Below are positions 26,301 to 34,304 of a stretch of 64,000 nt of DNA, piece after piece. A program made the position numbers and the translations under genes. The stretch is from UMGS1532 sp045542355. Lineage in GTDB: Bacteria > Bacillota > Clostridia > Oscillospirales > Acutalibacteraceae. Every line of letters begins with the position of its first letter. Position 1 is the stretch's first letter. The stretch is from NCBI GenBank assembly GCA_045542355.1, contig JAZQKX010000025.1:1-64000 (forward strand). Direction: 5' to 3'. The notes under the pieces were generated by a model, which was given only the letters and a program-made list of their open reading frames with translations, ran no database searches and was not told where the DNA came from.

Positions 26301-27074
26301 TGTGCGACCAAGCTCAAGTCTTGTGTTTACATAATCGTCGTATGCTTTCTGGAGTAGCTCATCGTGGAACTTGACGCTGTCGATAGTGGTTAAGAAAGTG
26401 GTATGACGGCAATGGTCAGACCAATAGGTGTCTATCATTCGGATTTCGGTGATGGTGGGGTTGCGGTTTTCACTCTTGAAATATTCTTGACAGAAAGCGA
26501 TATCGTCGTTGTCCATTGCAAGGCCATAGCTCTTTACAAAATCAGCAAGACCGTCTTTATCCAAATCAATAAATCCGTCGAGTGTGGCAACCTCGGTGGG
26601 GATTTCGTACTCGATTTTCAAGGACTCTGGCTTGTCCATTGAAGCAATTCGGGCTTCAACGGGGTTAATAACATACTTCTTAATTTCTGCGATGTCATCG
26701 TCACTGAGATTACCCTCTAATACATACACCTTTGCGGTGCGGATAAGGGGGCGGTCACCCTGAGAGATAATCTGAATACACTGTGCAGCGGAGTCAGCAC
26801 GCTGGTCGAACTGACCGGGGAGATATTCCACAGCAAAAACATAAGCATTTTCGTATGAGATATCGTCAGTTACAACGTCAAGCTGAGGCTCTGAAAACAC
26901 AGTGTTCTTAGCCTTTTCGAACAGATCTTCCGATATATTCTCGGCATCATAACGGTTGATGATACGAACATTAGTTAGACCGGTTATGCCAAGGAGAGTT
27001 CTGGCGTCGCTGAGCAGAGCGTTAGCCTCATGAGCCAACTCCTTTTTCTTTTCTACAAAAACTCTATATACCAT
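23391..27074 (-). CDS. purL: Phosphoribosylformylglycinamidine synthase, single-chain
   Basis: Converts FGAR, glutamine and ATP to FGAM. The 1227 residues form the long one-chain type that fuses PurS-like, PurL and PurQ parts, instead of the three-subunit type common in Bacillus. The N-terminal half has TDYWSDHCRHTTF-like motif (IDTYWSDHCRHTTF near residue 207), the middle has the ATP-binding NETHNHPTEIEPFGGAATC segment (key NETHNHPT), and the C-terminal glutamine amidotransferase has FPGTNCE, FIPGGFSGGDE and the nucleophile cysteine in CGICNGFQ near residue 1073. Glutaminase function is therefore kept here, unlike in PurF. Confidence 0.96.
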   Translation of the reverse strand: MVYRVFVEKKKELAHEANALLSDARTLLGITGLTNVRIINRYDAENISEDLFEKAKNTVFSEPQLDVVTDDISYENAYVFAVEYLPGQFDQRADSAAQCIQIISQGDRPLIRTAKVYVLEGNLSDDDIAEIKKYVINPVEARIASMDKPESLKIEYEIPTEVATLDGFIDLDKDGLADFVKSYGLAMDNDDIAFCQEYFKSENRNPTITEIRMIDTYWSDHCRHTTFLTTIDSVKFHDELLQKAYDDYVNTRLELGRTKPINLMDVATIATRYLKAKGKLPKLDESEEINACTVKIDVDVDGKVEPWLLLFKNETHNHPTEIEPFGGAATCIGGAIRDPLSGRSYVYAAMRVTGAADPLKPVKETMEGKLPQRKIVTTAAAGYSSYGNQIGLATGIVDELYHDGYAAKRMEIGAVIAAAPAKNVRRERPEAGDIVILLGGRTGRDGCGGATGSSKSHTLESLETCGAEVQKGNAPEERKLQRLFRNGDVCRMIKRCNDFGAGGVSVAIGELADGLEIDLNAVPKKYEGLDGTELAISESQERMAVVVEKKDVDAFLAAAKLENLEATVVAEVKADPRLTMTWNGKKICDISREFLNSNGAEKHIDIESVKAEDYKKSVSGSFGENYKALVSDLNVCSKRGLSERFDSTIGAGTVLMPFGGKNQRTPIQAMVQKVSQEKKDTSTVSFMSWGYNPFITEKSPYHGAYLAVIESVSKLIATGAKFEDVYLTFQEYFERPGKDATRWGKPLAALLGAFTAQKDLGIASIGGKDSMSGTFEKLDVPPTLVSFAVTTDKINDVVSPEFKKCGNKVVLLTPEYDENDLPKTDSLLKLYDKVTDLLRSGKAVACWTPTLGGVAEGIYKMCIGNGFGFKFNDALSIEDIFGYNYASFLLETSEDIEGAKLIGEITESGMEYNGESLNMAELEALYEGKLESVYSCNIEQSGNVENFSYSAESRVAPTIKVAKPKVIIPVFPGTNCEYDSAKAAEAAGAEAEIIVINNLSAESIARSAETFTNKLRESNMIFIPGGFSGGDEPDGSGKFITAFFRNGNVSDAVSDLMDNRGGLICGICNGFQALIKLGLVPFGKIVETDENCPTLTFNTISRHQSKIVRTRIASNKSPWLSGTEVGEVYSVPISHGEGRFLAPESVIRELAANGQIATQYVDFSGNATTDVQFNPNNSLYAIEGITSPDGRVFGKMGHSERVGKGLYQNVLGDYDIKMFESAVKFFK

Positions 27075-27078
27075 TATT

Positions 27079-28350
27079 TCAGCCCTCCTTATATGCTTTT
27101 AAAGCCTTTGCGCCTATATCTGAACGCATATAACTATTCTGGAAATGCACCTTTTCGGTGTTTTTATATGCGTTGTTTATTGCTTCTTCTAAACTGTCGC
27201 CGATTGCGGTAACACCGAGAACTCTGCCACCTGCAGTTACAAGCTTGTCATCGGCGATCTTTGCACCTGCAACAAATACAGAATCCTTAACATCATCTTC
27301 GATTTTTAGCTCGAAGCCACTTTCATAGCTTTGAGGGTATCCATCGGATGCCATCACAACACAAGCCGCGTGGCTATCCTTGAATTTAACCTCCGTATCC
27401 TTTAATGTGCCGTCTGTTACAGCCTGCATAACGGTGAGTAAATCGCTGTCCAGCAGGGGTAAAACGACCTGAGTTTCGGGGTCACCGAAACGGCAGTTAT
27501 ATTCGATAACCTTGGGGCCCTTGGGGGTTAGCATAAGTCCAAAATAGAGACAACCTCTGAACTCTCTGCCCTCTGCCTTCATGGCATTAACTGTGGGCAA
27601 GAATATGGTTTCCATACATTCTTTCGCTATTTCCTCGGTGTAGTAGGGGTTAGGAGCTATGGTGCCCATACCCCCTGTGTTAAGACCTTTATCGCCATCC
27701 AATGCACGTTTGTGGTCCATAGAGGAAATCATGGGGACAACTGTGGTGCCATCGGTGAAACTGAGAACAGAAACCTCGGGGCCTGTTAAAAACTCCTCGA
27801 TAACTATGTTATTACCGCTGTCACCAAACATTTTATCCTCCATAATGGATCGAATGGCGTCCACCGCCTGCTCACGGGTCTCGGCAATTATAACACCCTT
27901 ACCGAGTGCAAGACCGTCTGCCTTGATAACAATGGGGATATCGGCAGTTTGGATGTATTTCATAGCCTCATTCGCATCGCTGAACACCTCGTAGCCTGCG
28001 GTGGGAATGTTGTATTTCTTCATAAGATTTTTGGAGAAAACCTTACTACCCTCAATTATAGCTGCCGCCTTGGTAGGACCGAAACAGGGTATACCGATTT
28101 CATTAAGAGCATCTACAACACCCAAAACCAGCGGGTCGTCGGGGGCTACAACGGCATAGTTGATATCATGGGACTTTGCAAATTCTACAATTCCCTCAAC
28201 ATCCTTAGCACCGATATTTACACACTCGGCGTCGTCCTTCATACCGCCGTTACCAGGGAGGGCGTAAATCTTTTCCACAGCTTTATTTTCATTTAATTTC
28301 TTGATGATGGCATGTTCTCTGCCGCCACCACCAACAAGAAGAATATTCAT
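27079..28350 (-). CDS. purD: Phosphoribosylamine--glycine ligase (GAR synthetase)
   Basis: An ATP-grasp enzyme joining glycine to phosphoribosylamine. The 423 residues start with the nucleotide-type loop LLVGGGGREHAI, then IVIKADGLALGKGVIIAET in the ATP-grasp fold and EYNCRFGDPETQ near residue 285 for metal binding. It is four bases upstream of purL. GGAGG precedes the ATG. Confidence 0.97.
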   Translation of the reverse strand: MNILLVGGGGREHAIIKKLNENKAVEKIYALPGNGGMKDDAECVNIGAKDVEGIVEFAKSHDINYAVVAPDDPLVLGVVDALNEIGIPCFGPTKAAAIIEGSKVFSKNLMKKYNIPTAGYEVFSDANEAMKYIQTADIPIVIKADGLALGKGVIIAETREQAVDAIRSIMEDKMFGDSGNNIVIEEFLTGPEVSVLSFTDGTTVVPMISSMDHKRALDGDKGLNTGGMGTIAPNPYYTEEIAKECMETIFLPTVNAMKAEGREFRGCLYFGLMLTPKGPKVIEYNCRFGDPETQVVLPLLDSDLLTVMQAVTDGTLKDTEVKFKDSHAACVVMASDGYPQSYESGFELKIEDDVKDSVFVAGAKIADDKLVTAGGRVLGVTAIGDSLEEAINNAYKNTEKVHFQNSYMRSDIGAKALKAYKEG

Positions 28351-28373
28351 TAAAATTTACCTCCGTAAACGGT

Positions 28374-29558
28374 TTAGTGATGGAACAAACGCATACCTGT
28401 GAATGCCATTGCGATGCTGTATTTATTACAGCAATCGATAACAACATCGTCACGGATGGAGCCACCCGGCTCAGCAATGTAGGAAACACCGCTACGCTTT
28501 GCTCTTTCGATATTGTCCGAGAATGGGAAGAAAGCGTCTGAGCCAACAGATACGCCTGTGATACCTGCAAGGTATTCCTTAGCTTCTGCTTCGGTCAAAG
28601 GCTCAGGACGGGTGGTGAAATATTTCTGCCAGATACCCTCGGCACATACATCTTCCTCGTTCTTATTGATATAGCCATCGATAACATTATCGCGGTCGGC
28701 TCTGCCTAAAGTGGGCAAGAAAGGCAGATTTAATACCTTATCGTGCTGACGGAGGTGCCATGTGTCCGCCTTGGTACCTGCAAGTCTTGTGCAGTGGATT
28801 CTGGACTGCTGACCGGCTCCTACGCCGATTGCCTGACCGTCTACTGCATAACAAACGGAGTTGGACTGGGTGTATTTGAGAGTGATGAGAGCGATTATCA
28901 GGTCACGCTTTGCTTCATCGGGGAAAGCCTTGTTTTCGGTTACGATGTTTTGGAGTAACTCGTTGTTAATTTTAAACTCGTTTCTGCCCTGCTGGAATGT
29001 AATACCATATACTTGCTTACGCTCAAGCTCAGCGGGAACGTAGTCAGGGTCAATTTTAACTATATTATAGTTGCCGTTTCTCTTAGACTTTAGAATTTCC
29101 AACGCCTCGTCGGTGTAACCAGGAGCGATGATACCGTCGGAAACCTCGCGCTTGATAATGGTAGCGGTGGTTTTATCGCAAACATCGGAAAGGGCAATCC
29201 AGTCGCCAAAGGAGGACATTCTGTCGGTGCCACGTGCTCTGGCATAAGCACACGCTAAAGGAGATTCATCAAGACCCTCGATATCGTCAACGAAACAAGC
29301 CTTTTTGAGTTTATCGGAAAGGGGTGTTCCAACTGCAGCGGAGGTGGGGCTAACGTGCTTAAAGGAGGTAGCAGCGGGCATACCTAAAGCCTCTTTAATT
29401 TCTTTAACCAACTGCCATGAGTTAAAGGCATCAAGGAAGTTGATATAGCCAGGCTTACCGCTTAATATCTCAATTGGAAGCTCTCTGCCGTCGTCCATAA
29501 AAATCTTGGATGGCTTTTGATTGGGATTACAACCATATTTTAATTCGAATTCTTTCAT
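28374..29558 (-). CDS. purH: AICAR transformylase (stand-alone, PurH-type)
   Basis: Transfers a formyl group from 10-formyl-THF to AICAR, giving FAICAR. At 394 residues it contains only the AICARFT-type region; the N-terminal IMP cyclohydrolase domain of classical PurH is missing. Motifs include ELKYGCNPNQKPS at the start, SFKHVSPTSAAVG (key KHVSPT) and the C-terminal FPFSDNIERA with IAEPGGSIRDD. The missing cyclohydrolase is supplied by the next gene upstream, a PurO-type enzyme. This is the step at which Z nucleotides build up if formyl-THF runs short. Confidence 0.94.
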   Translation of the reverse strand: MKEFELKYGCNPNQKPSKIFMDDGRELPIEILSGKPGYINFLDAFNSWQLVKEIKEALGMPAATSFKHVSPTSAAVGTPLSDKLKKACFVDDIEGLDESPLACAYARARGTDRMSSFGDWIALSDVCDKTTATIIKREVSDGIIAPGYTDEALEILKSKRNGNYNIVKIDPDYVPAELERKQVYGITFQQGRNEFKINNELLQNIVTENKAFPDEAKRDLIIALITLKYTQSNSVCYAVDGQAIGVGAGQQSRIHCTRLAGTKADTWHLRQHDKVLNLPFLPTLGRADRDNVIDGYINKNEEDVCAEGIWQKYFTTRPEPLTEAEAKEYLAGITGVSVGSDAFFPFSDNIERAKRSGVSYIAEPGGSIRDDVVIDCCNKYSIAMAFTGMRLFHH

Positions 29559-29587
29559 GTTTATTTTCCTCTCTTTTAAACAACAGT

Positions 29588-30304
29588 CTATTTGTTTTTA
29601 TTAACTATACGGGAATCATAGCTTCCTGTTGCTAAATCTATGTATCTTACGAAAAGGGAAACCTTATTATCTTCATTGAGATTCTCCCAGATAAGCTCGG
29701 TGAGGGAGTCAATATCAGTATCGGGGAGTTCTAAGGTTTTGGGCTCTCCCTCGAAGCTTGGCAGAGGATTTCCGTCGCACTTATAGGTGTGGATGAACTT
29801 TGCCTTGCCGGGTATGGGATTGGAATATGCGAAATTGTATCTCTGACAGGAGGAGCCGTCACCATCGGCAGATTTGAGAATGGACATAGCATAGTTCATG
29901 TCGCCGTTTTCCAGACGGATAATGCCCGAAATTCGAGGGGTATAGTTAGGTGCATCATCCTCAAATTCGCGGGTGCGGAGGGACTGCTCAAAGGTCATTT
30001 GCTTGTCCATAAGCTCGTAGATAGTATCGGTCTGGTCGCCGTTGGTAACAATGGTCTTATTGCCGAGAACACGTACGGGAGCGTAGATAATAAGATGGGG
30101 GTCGGTCATTTTGCTTTCGTCAAATGCCTGAGTGCGAATGCCCTCTCCATCCTCTATGAATACTCTGTTGCGGCTGTTTTCACTTCTACCCATTATAAAG
30201 TAGGCTGTGATAGCCTTTTTTCCGTCGGCACTTTTGCCGATTATAATACCTCTGCCGTGGTAAGGGAGTGAGTTAAGCTCGTTTGCAATAGTTTTGGTTT
30301 CCAT
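29588..30304 (-). CDS. purO: IMP cyclohydrolase, PurO type
   Basis: Closes the ring of FAICAR to make IMP, the last step of the pathway. The 238 residues resemble the PurO family first described in Archaea (SLPYHGRGIIIGKSADGKKA, key YHGRG; later YIDLATGS), not the cyclohydrolase domain of PurH. It precedes the stand-alone AICAR transformylase, so together they replace bifunctional PurH. AAAGGAA lies about nine bases before the ATG. Confidence 0.88.
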   Translation of the reverse strand: METKTIANELNSLPYHGRGIIIGKSADGKKAITAYFIMGRSENSRNRVFIEDGEGIRTQAFDESKMTDPHLIIYAPVRVLGNKTIVTNGDQTDTIYELMDKQMTFEQSLRTREFEDDAPNYTPRISGIIRLENGDMNYAMSILKSADGDGSSCQRYNFAYSNPIPGKAKFIHTYKCDGNPLPSFEGEPKTLELPDTDIDSLTELIWENLNEDNKVSLFVRYIDLATGSYDSRIVNKNK

Positions 30305-30326
30305 ATCTGCACATTCCTTTCGGTGG

Positions 30327-30962
30327 TTATTCTTTTATTATTGTTTTGCCGTCAAGTACGGCTATTTTATCTTCTGAAAAAAGTTTAACTGCTTTAGGGA
30401 GAATTTTCCACTCTGCCTGTTCCATAATTCTTCTCTGCAGGGTTTCGGGGGTATCGCCCTCCATAACCTCTACCGCCTTTTGAAGAATTATGGGACCAGC
30501 ATCACATTCAGCGGTTACAAAATGCACCGTTGCGCCTGATACCTTGACACCCTTTTTCAAGGCTTCCTCGTGAACGTGGAGTCCGTAGAACCCTTTTCCA
30601 CAGAAAGAGGGAATCAATGCAGGGTGAACATTTATCATTTTGTTTTGGAAAGTATCGCAAACCTGTTCATCGAGAATTGTCATAAATCCTGCGTACACCA
30701 CAAGGTCTGCTTCTTCCTCTAAAAGCATATCTCTCATTGCTTTGCTGTATGATGCAATGTCGGAATAGTCTTTTCTTATAAGGGTTCGGGTTTTGATTCC
30801 TGCATTCTCGGCGCGGGTCAATGCATAAGCGTCGGCTTTAGAGGCTATGACACAGGTGATTTTACCTCTACCCAACTCCCCTGCCTTTTGGGCATCTATA
30901 AGTGCTTGTAGGTTAGTTCCGCCACCCGAAACCAATATAACGATTTTTTTATGACTCATCAT
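30327..30962 (-). CDS. purN: Phosphoribosylglycinamide formyltransferase
   Basis: Formylates GAR with 10-formyl-THF. The 211 residues show ILVSGGGTNLQALID at the N-terminus, the catalytic NVHPALIPSFCGKGFYG segment near residue 95 (Asn-His pair), and the TAECDAGPIIL loop with the catalytic Asp. It overlaps purM by four bases (ATGA). Confidence 0.96.
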   Translation of the reverse strand: MMSHKKIVILVSGGGTNLQALIDAQKAGELGRGKITCVIASKADAYALTRAENAGIKTRTLIRKDYSDIASYSKAMRDMLLEEEADLVVYAGFMTILDEQVCDTFQNKMINVHPALIPSFCGKGFYGLHVHEEALKKGVKVSGATVHFVTAECDAGPIILQKAVEVMEGDTPETLQRRIMEQAEWKILPKAVKLFSEDKIAVLDGKTIIKE

Positions 30963-31996
30963 AAGATAACACCCTCATCGGAGGAAACTATTTCACCGAT
31001 TATGTATGCATCTTCACCATTTGCCTTTAAGATTTCAAGGGCTTTTTCAGCATCCTTTGATGATACCACAACACTCATGCCAACGCCCATATTAAAGGTG
31101 TTGAACATATCGCGTTCGGGGATGTTTCCAACCTTGGCAATATAATTGAAAATAGGCAATATCTTAAGAGCGCTCTTGTCAACCTTAACGCTTTTGCCGT
31201 CGGGCAGAGCTCTTGGAATGTTTTCATAGAAGCCACCGCCTGTGATATGGGAAACAGCTTTAACATTAACCTCTTTAAAGAGAGCCAACATAGACTTAAC
31301 ATACATCTTGGTAGGGGCAAGCAGTGTTTCACCCAAGGACTTGCCACCCAGTTCCTCAACGGGAGCGGTGAGGTCGGCATTTTCAATATCGAAGACCTTT
31401 CGAACTAGTGAGAAGCCGTTGGAATGTACACCTGTTGAAGCCAGAGCAATAACTGTATCACCGTCGGCAACTGTGTTTTTATCAAGTATCTTGGATTTAT
31501 CCACAACACCTGTGCAATAACCTGCAAGGTCATAGTCCTCCTCAGGCATGAGTCCGGGATGCTCGGCGGTTTCGCCACCAATAAGAGCGCAACCTGCCTG
31601 AACGCAACCCTCGGCAACACCACTTACGATTTCAGCAATCTTTTCGGGATAGTTCTTGCCACAGGCAATGTAGTCAAGGAAAAAGAGCGGTTTTGCACCA
31701 CAGCAGATAATGTCGTTAGCACACATGGCAACGCAATCTATACCGATTGTATCATGCTTATCCAGAAGCATTGCAAGTTTGATTTTTGTTCCTACGCCAT
31801 CGGTACCCGAAACAAGAACAGGCTCGGTAATGCCTGTGAGGTCCAAGCCAAAGCATCCGCCAAAGCCGCCTACATCGTCGAGGCACCCCTCGTTTTTAGT
31901 TCTTGCTATATGCTTTTTCATAAGCTCTACCGAACGGTATCCAGCGGTAATGTCAACACCTGCTGCTGCATAGCTTTCAGATTTAGAGTTGTTCAT
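30959..31996 (-). CDS. purM: Phosphoribosylformylglycinamidine cyclo-ligase (AIR synthetase)
   Basis: Closes FGAM to AIR with ATP. The 345 residues include SYAAAGVDITAG near the start, SGTDGVGTKIKLA around residue 60, IGGETAEHPG and the glycine-rich HITGGGFYENIPR. The ATG at 31996 is favoured because GGTGA stands five bases before it; an ATG four codons further upstream has only AGAAAG two bases away. Confidence 0.96.
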   Translation of the reverse strand: MNNSKSESYAAAGVDITAGYRSVELMKKHIARTKNEGCLDDVGGFGGCFGLDLTGITEPVLVSGTDGVGTKIKLAMLLDKHDTIGIDCVAMCANDIICCGAKPLFFLDYIACGKNYPEKIAEIVSGVAEGCVQAGCALIGGETAEHPGLMPEEDYDLAGYCTGVVDKSKILDKNTVADGDTVIALASTGVHSNGFSLVRKVFDIENADLTAPVEELGGKSLGETLLAPTKMYVKSMLALFKEVNVKAVSHITGGGFYENIPRALPDGKSVKVDKSALKILPIFNYIAKVGNIPERDMFNTFNMGVGMSVVVSSKDAEKALEILKANGEDAYIIGEIVSSDEGVIL

Positions 31997-32040
31997 AATT
32001 GTCACCATATCTTTCTGCCGATTTTCGGCTCATTTAATCT

Positions 32041-33468
32041 CTATTCCTTACCTGTCCAACAATAGGTACAAAGCTTGTCGGGGTCAATGCCGATTGCCTT
32101 GATTATTCCGTCGATTGATTGGAAGTCAAGAGAGTCAAAGTTGAATTCCTCACATATTGCGCGACGTAAAGCCTTGCCTCTCTCTGTTGTAGAGGAGCTG
32201 TATTCCTCTATGTGCTTGATGCCCTCTTCCCCCTCCAGTTGGTTGATTACCCGTCTTGCAATCAGATCCATTTCGTCCCTGCCACGGGAGAAGTTAAGGT
32301 ATTTACAGTTATACATAATCGGCGGACAAGCAGAGCGCATGTGAACTGCTTTTGCACCGTTATCATAGAGAAAATCTACCGTTTCTTTAAGCTGAGTTCC
32401 TCGGACAATTGAGTCATCAACAAAAAGCAAACTCTTATTTTTGATGAGCTCATGCACAGGAATCTGCTTCATTTTAGCAATTCTGTTGCGTTCTTTTTGA
32501 CTCGCAGGCATAAAGCTTCTTGCCCAAGTAGGAGTGTATTTAATGAAAGCTCTGGCAAAATGCTTACCGCTTTCGTTGGCATAGCCAATTGCGTGAGGAG
32601 TACCTGAATCGGGAACACCGCCAACATAGTCTACATCGTCGGCATTGTGCGCCGCTTTGTCGGCCTCTGCCAAAAGTTTACCGTTGATATATCTCATCAC
32701 CTCAACGTTTACACCCTCATAGGTGGAGGTGGAGTATCCGTAGTAGCTCCAAAGGAAAGAGCAGATTTTCATCTTTTTCCCAGGAGGTGCCAACTGAGTG
32801 CAACTATCTGCTGTGAGTTCAACTATTTCGCCTGGACCCAGCTCTTTTTCATCTTCATATCCAAGCTTCTTATAGGCAAAGGATTCGAAAGCAACGCTGT
32901 AGCCTGTATCACATTTGCCAATTAGCACAGGCGTTCTGCCTAACTTATCTCTTGCGGCGATAATTGAACCTTTATCTGTCAACAGCAGAATGGATGCAGA
33001 GCCGTCTATAGAATCTTGTGCAAATTTAATGCCGTCGACAAAGTTATCTTTTTCATTTATAAGCGCCGCCAACAGCTCTGTGGAATTGACTCTACCGCCT
33101 GTCATAGCATCGAAGTGTCCGCCACCTGTAGCCTTTATATAATCGTCTATCAGCTTATCAGCGTTGTTTATTACACCCACCATACAAACTGCATAGGTTC
33201 CGTGCTTCGACCTGATTAGAAGCGGCTGTGGGTCGTAGTCACTGATACAGCCGATTGCGGCGAAGCCTTTCATTTCGGTGAACAAATCTGCAAACTTTGT
33301 TCTGAATGGCGCGTTCTCGATATTGTGTATATCTCTTTGGTGTCCTATTTCGCGGTCGTAAACTGCGATACCCGCGCGGCGGGTTCCTAAGTGAGAATGG
33401 TAGTCGGTGCCGAAATAAACATCCGACAGGGCGCTGTCTTTAGTTACAGCTCCAAAAAAGCCTCCCAT
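32041..33468 (-). CDS. purF: PurF-like amidophosphoribosyltransferase lacking the catalytic cysteine
   Basis: Occupies the purF slot and should make phosphoribosylamine from PRPP. The 475 residues start MGGFFGAV where active PurF has Cys at the mature N-terminus; the GHxRYxT and NGxLxN glutaminase motifs are also altered (IGCISDYDPQP, GVINNADKL). The transferase half is well kept: PRPP loop LLFVDDSIVRGTQLK near residue 347, and cysteines typical of iron-sulfur PurF (KICSF, MYNCKY, and C467/C470 in LCTYCWTGKE). The start is clear (AAGGAG, single ATG), and no upstream codon restores a cysteine. It may use free ammonia or a separate glutaminase; similar proteins are familiar from other gut anaerobes. 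Confidence 0.88.
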   Translation of the reverse strand: MGGFFGAVTKDSALSDVYFGTDYHSHLGTRRAGIAVYDREIGHQRDIHNIENAPFRTKFADLFTEMKGFAAIGCISDYDPQPLLIRSKHGTYAVCMVGVINNADKLIDDYIKATGGGHFDAMTGGRVNSTELLAALINEKDNFVDGIKFAQDSIDGSASILLLTDKGSIIAARDKLGRTPVLIGKCDTGYSVAFESFAYKKLGYEDEKELGPGEIVELTADSCTQLAPPGKKMKICSFLWSYYGYSTSTYEGVNVEVMRYINGKLLAEADKAAHNADDVDYVGGVPDSGTPHAIGYANESGKHFARAFIKYTPTWARSFMPASQKERNRIAKMKQIPVHELIKNKSLLFVDDSIVRGTQLKETVDFLYDNGAKAVHMRSACPPIMYNCKYLNFSRGRDEMDLIARRVINQLEGEEGIKHIEEYSSSTTERGKALRRAICEEFNFDSLDFQSIDGIIKAIGIDPDKLCTYCWTGKE

Positions 33469-33501
33469 ACTTTTGCTCCTTGCTAAAAAGTTTATGTAAG
33501 T

Positions 33502-33996
33502 TTAGTTATTATACTGTGCGCTTATTTTTGCATCTTTCTGCAAAACCACCTCTGCATCACTAACGCGCTTGGCATCCAACTTTGCGGCGAGTTCTTCATC
33601 GCTTACTGCTAAAATCTGAGCCGCAAGAAGCGCCGCGTTAGCGCCGCCATTAATAGCAACGGTTGCAACGGGGATACCCGAAGGCATCTGAACTGTGGAA
33701 AGAAGAGCATCTATGCCATCGAGGTTGGAGGACTTGCAGGGGATGCCAATAACAGGCAATGTAGTATTAGCGGCAATCGCACCTGCCAAGTGAGCAGCCA
33801 TACCTGCAGCGGCTATAAGTACTCCAAAACCGTTTGCTCTTGCATTAATCGCAAAGTCACGAGCCTGTTCAGGTGTGCGGTGGGCAGAGTATACATGCAC
33901 CTCGTAAGGTATGCCCAATGTTTTTAAGGTATCGGCAGCCTTTCCTACAATTGGAAGATCACTGTCGCTTCCCATTACAATACCAACTTTTTTCAT
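33502..33996 (-). CDS. purE: N5-carboxyaminoimidazole ribonucleotide mutase
   Basis: Rearranges N5-CAIR to CAIR. The 164 residues have MGSDSDLPIV near the start and SAHRTPEQA near residue 42, the class I pattern, rather than the AHKT pattern of class II enzymes that use CO2 directly. Class I normally needs PurK, and no purK is in this operon or window. It is the first gene of the operon, directly after the ZTP riboswitch, with GGAGG before the ATG. Confidence 0.95.
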   Translation of the reverse strand: MKKVGIVMGSDSDLPIVGKAADTLKTLGIPYEVHVYSAHRTPEQARDFAINARANGFGVLIAAAGMAAHLAGAIAANTTLPVIGIPCKSSNLDGIDALLSTVQMPSGIPVATVAINGGANAALLAAQILAVSDEELAAKLDAKRVSDAEVVLQKDAKISAQYNN

Positions 33997-34029
33997 AATG
34001 TCCTCCCAGAAAATAAATAATAAAAATTT

Positions 34030-34140
34030 GACAAATTAAAAGGGCACACTAACCCCACAAAACAGGTTAAAGTGCCCAGACGGTCGACAATATTCGGTTC
34101 TCTGATTCATGTGGTTCACCACTCATTCCGTCAGTTTCAA
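34030..34140 (-). promoter_or_regulatory. ZTP (pfl-motif) riboswitch with terminator, ahead of purE
   Basis: On the minus strand GAAACTGACGG (plus 34128-34138) begins the aptamer, a hairpin follows, then GTCGACCGTCTGGGCAC (plus 34072-34086 region) with the diagnostic CCGTCTGGGC. GGGCAC also starts a terminator stem (GGGCAC...GTGCCC, plus 34042-34077) ending in a T-rich tract. Layout and core match the copy ahead of pflB at 12071-12212. Z-nucleotide binding should allow read-through into the purine genes. Confidence 0.9.
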
Positions 34141-34164
34141 AGAACTATAAAAAATTACAATAAA

Positions 34165-34193
34165 ATTATACCATAATCGACGAGTGATGTCAA
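34165..34193 (-). promoter_or_regulatory. Promoter of the purine operon
   Basis: On the minus strand, TTGACA (34188-34193), 17-nt spacer, TATAAT (34165-34170). No PurBox was recognised next to it. Confidence 0.85.
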
Positions 34194-34264
34194 CGGAATT
34201 AAGTCTCAAATTTCAGCAAAAACAACTATATTTTTCATGATTTCTTTTATATAGAATGACAAAA

Positions 34265-34290
34265 AAGTGCCCGTCTTACGACGAGCACTT
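34265..34290 (-). terminator. Terminator of tuf
   Basis: Stem AAGTGCTCGTC / GACGGGCACTT with a GTAA loop and TTTTTT on the minus strand, 15 bases after the tuf stop. Confidence 0.9.
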
Positions 34291-34304
34291 GATTTTAAAT
34301 AAGA

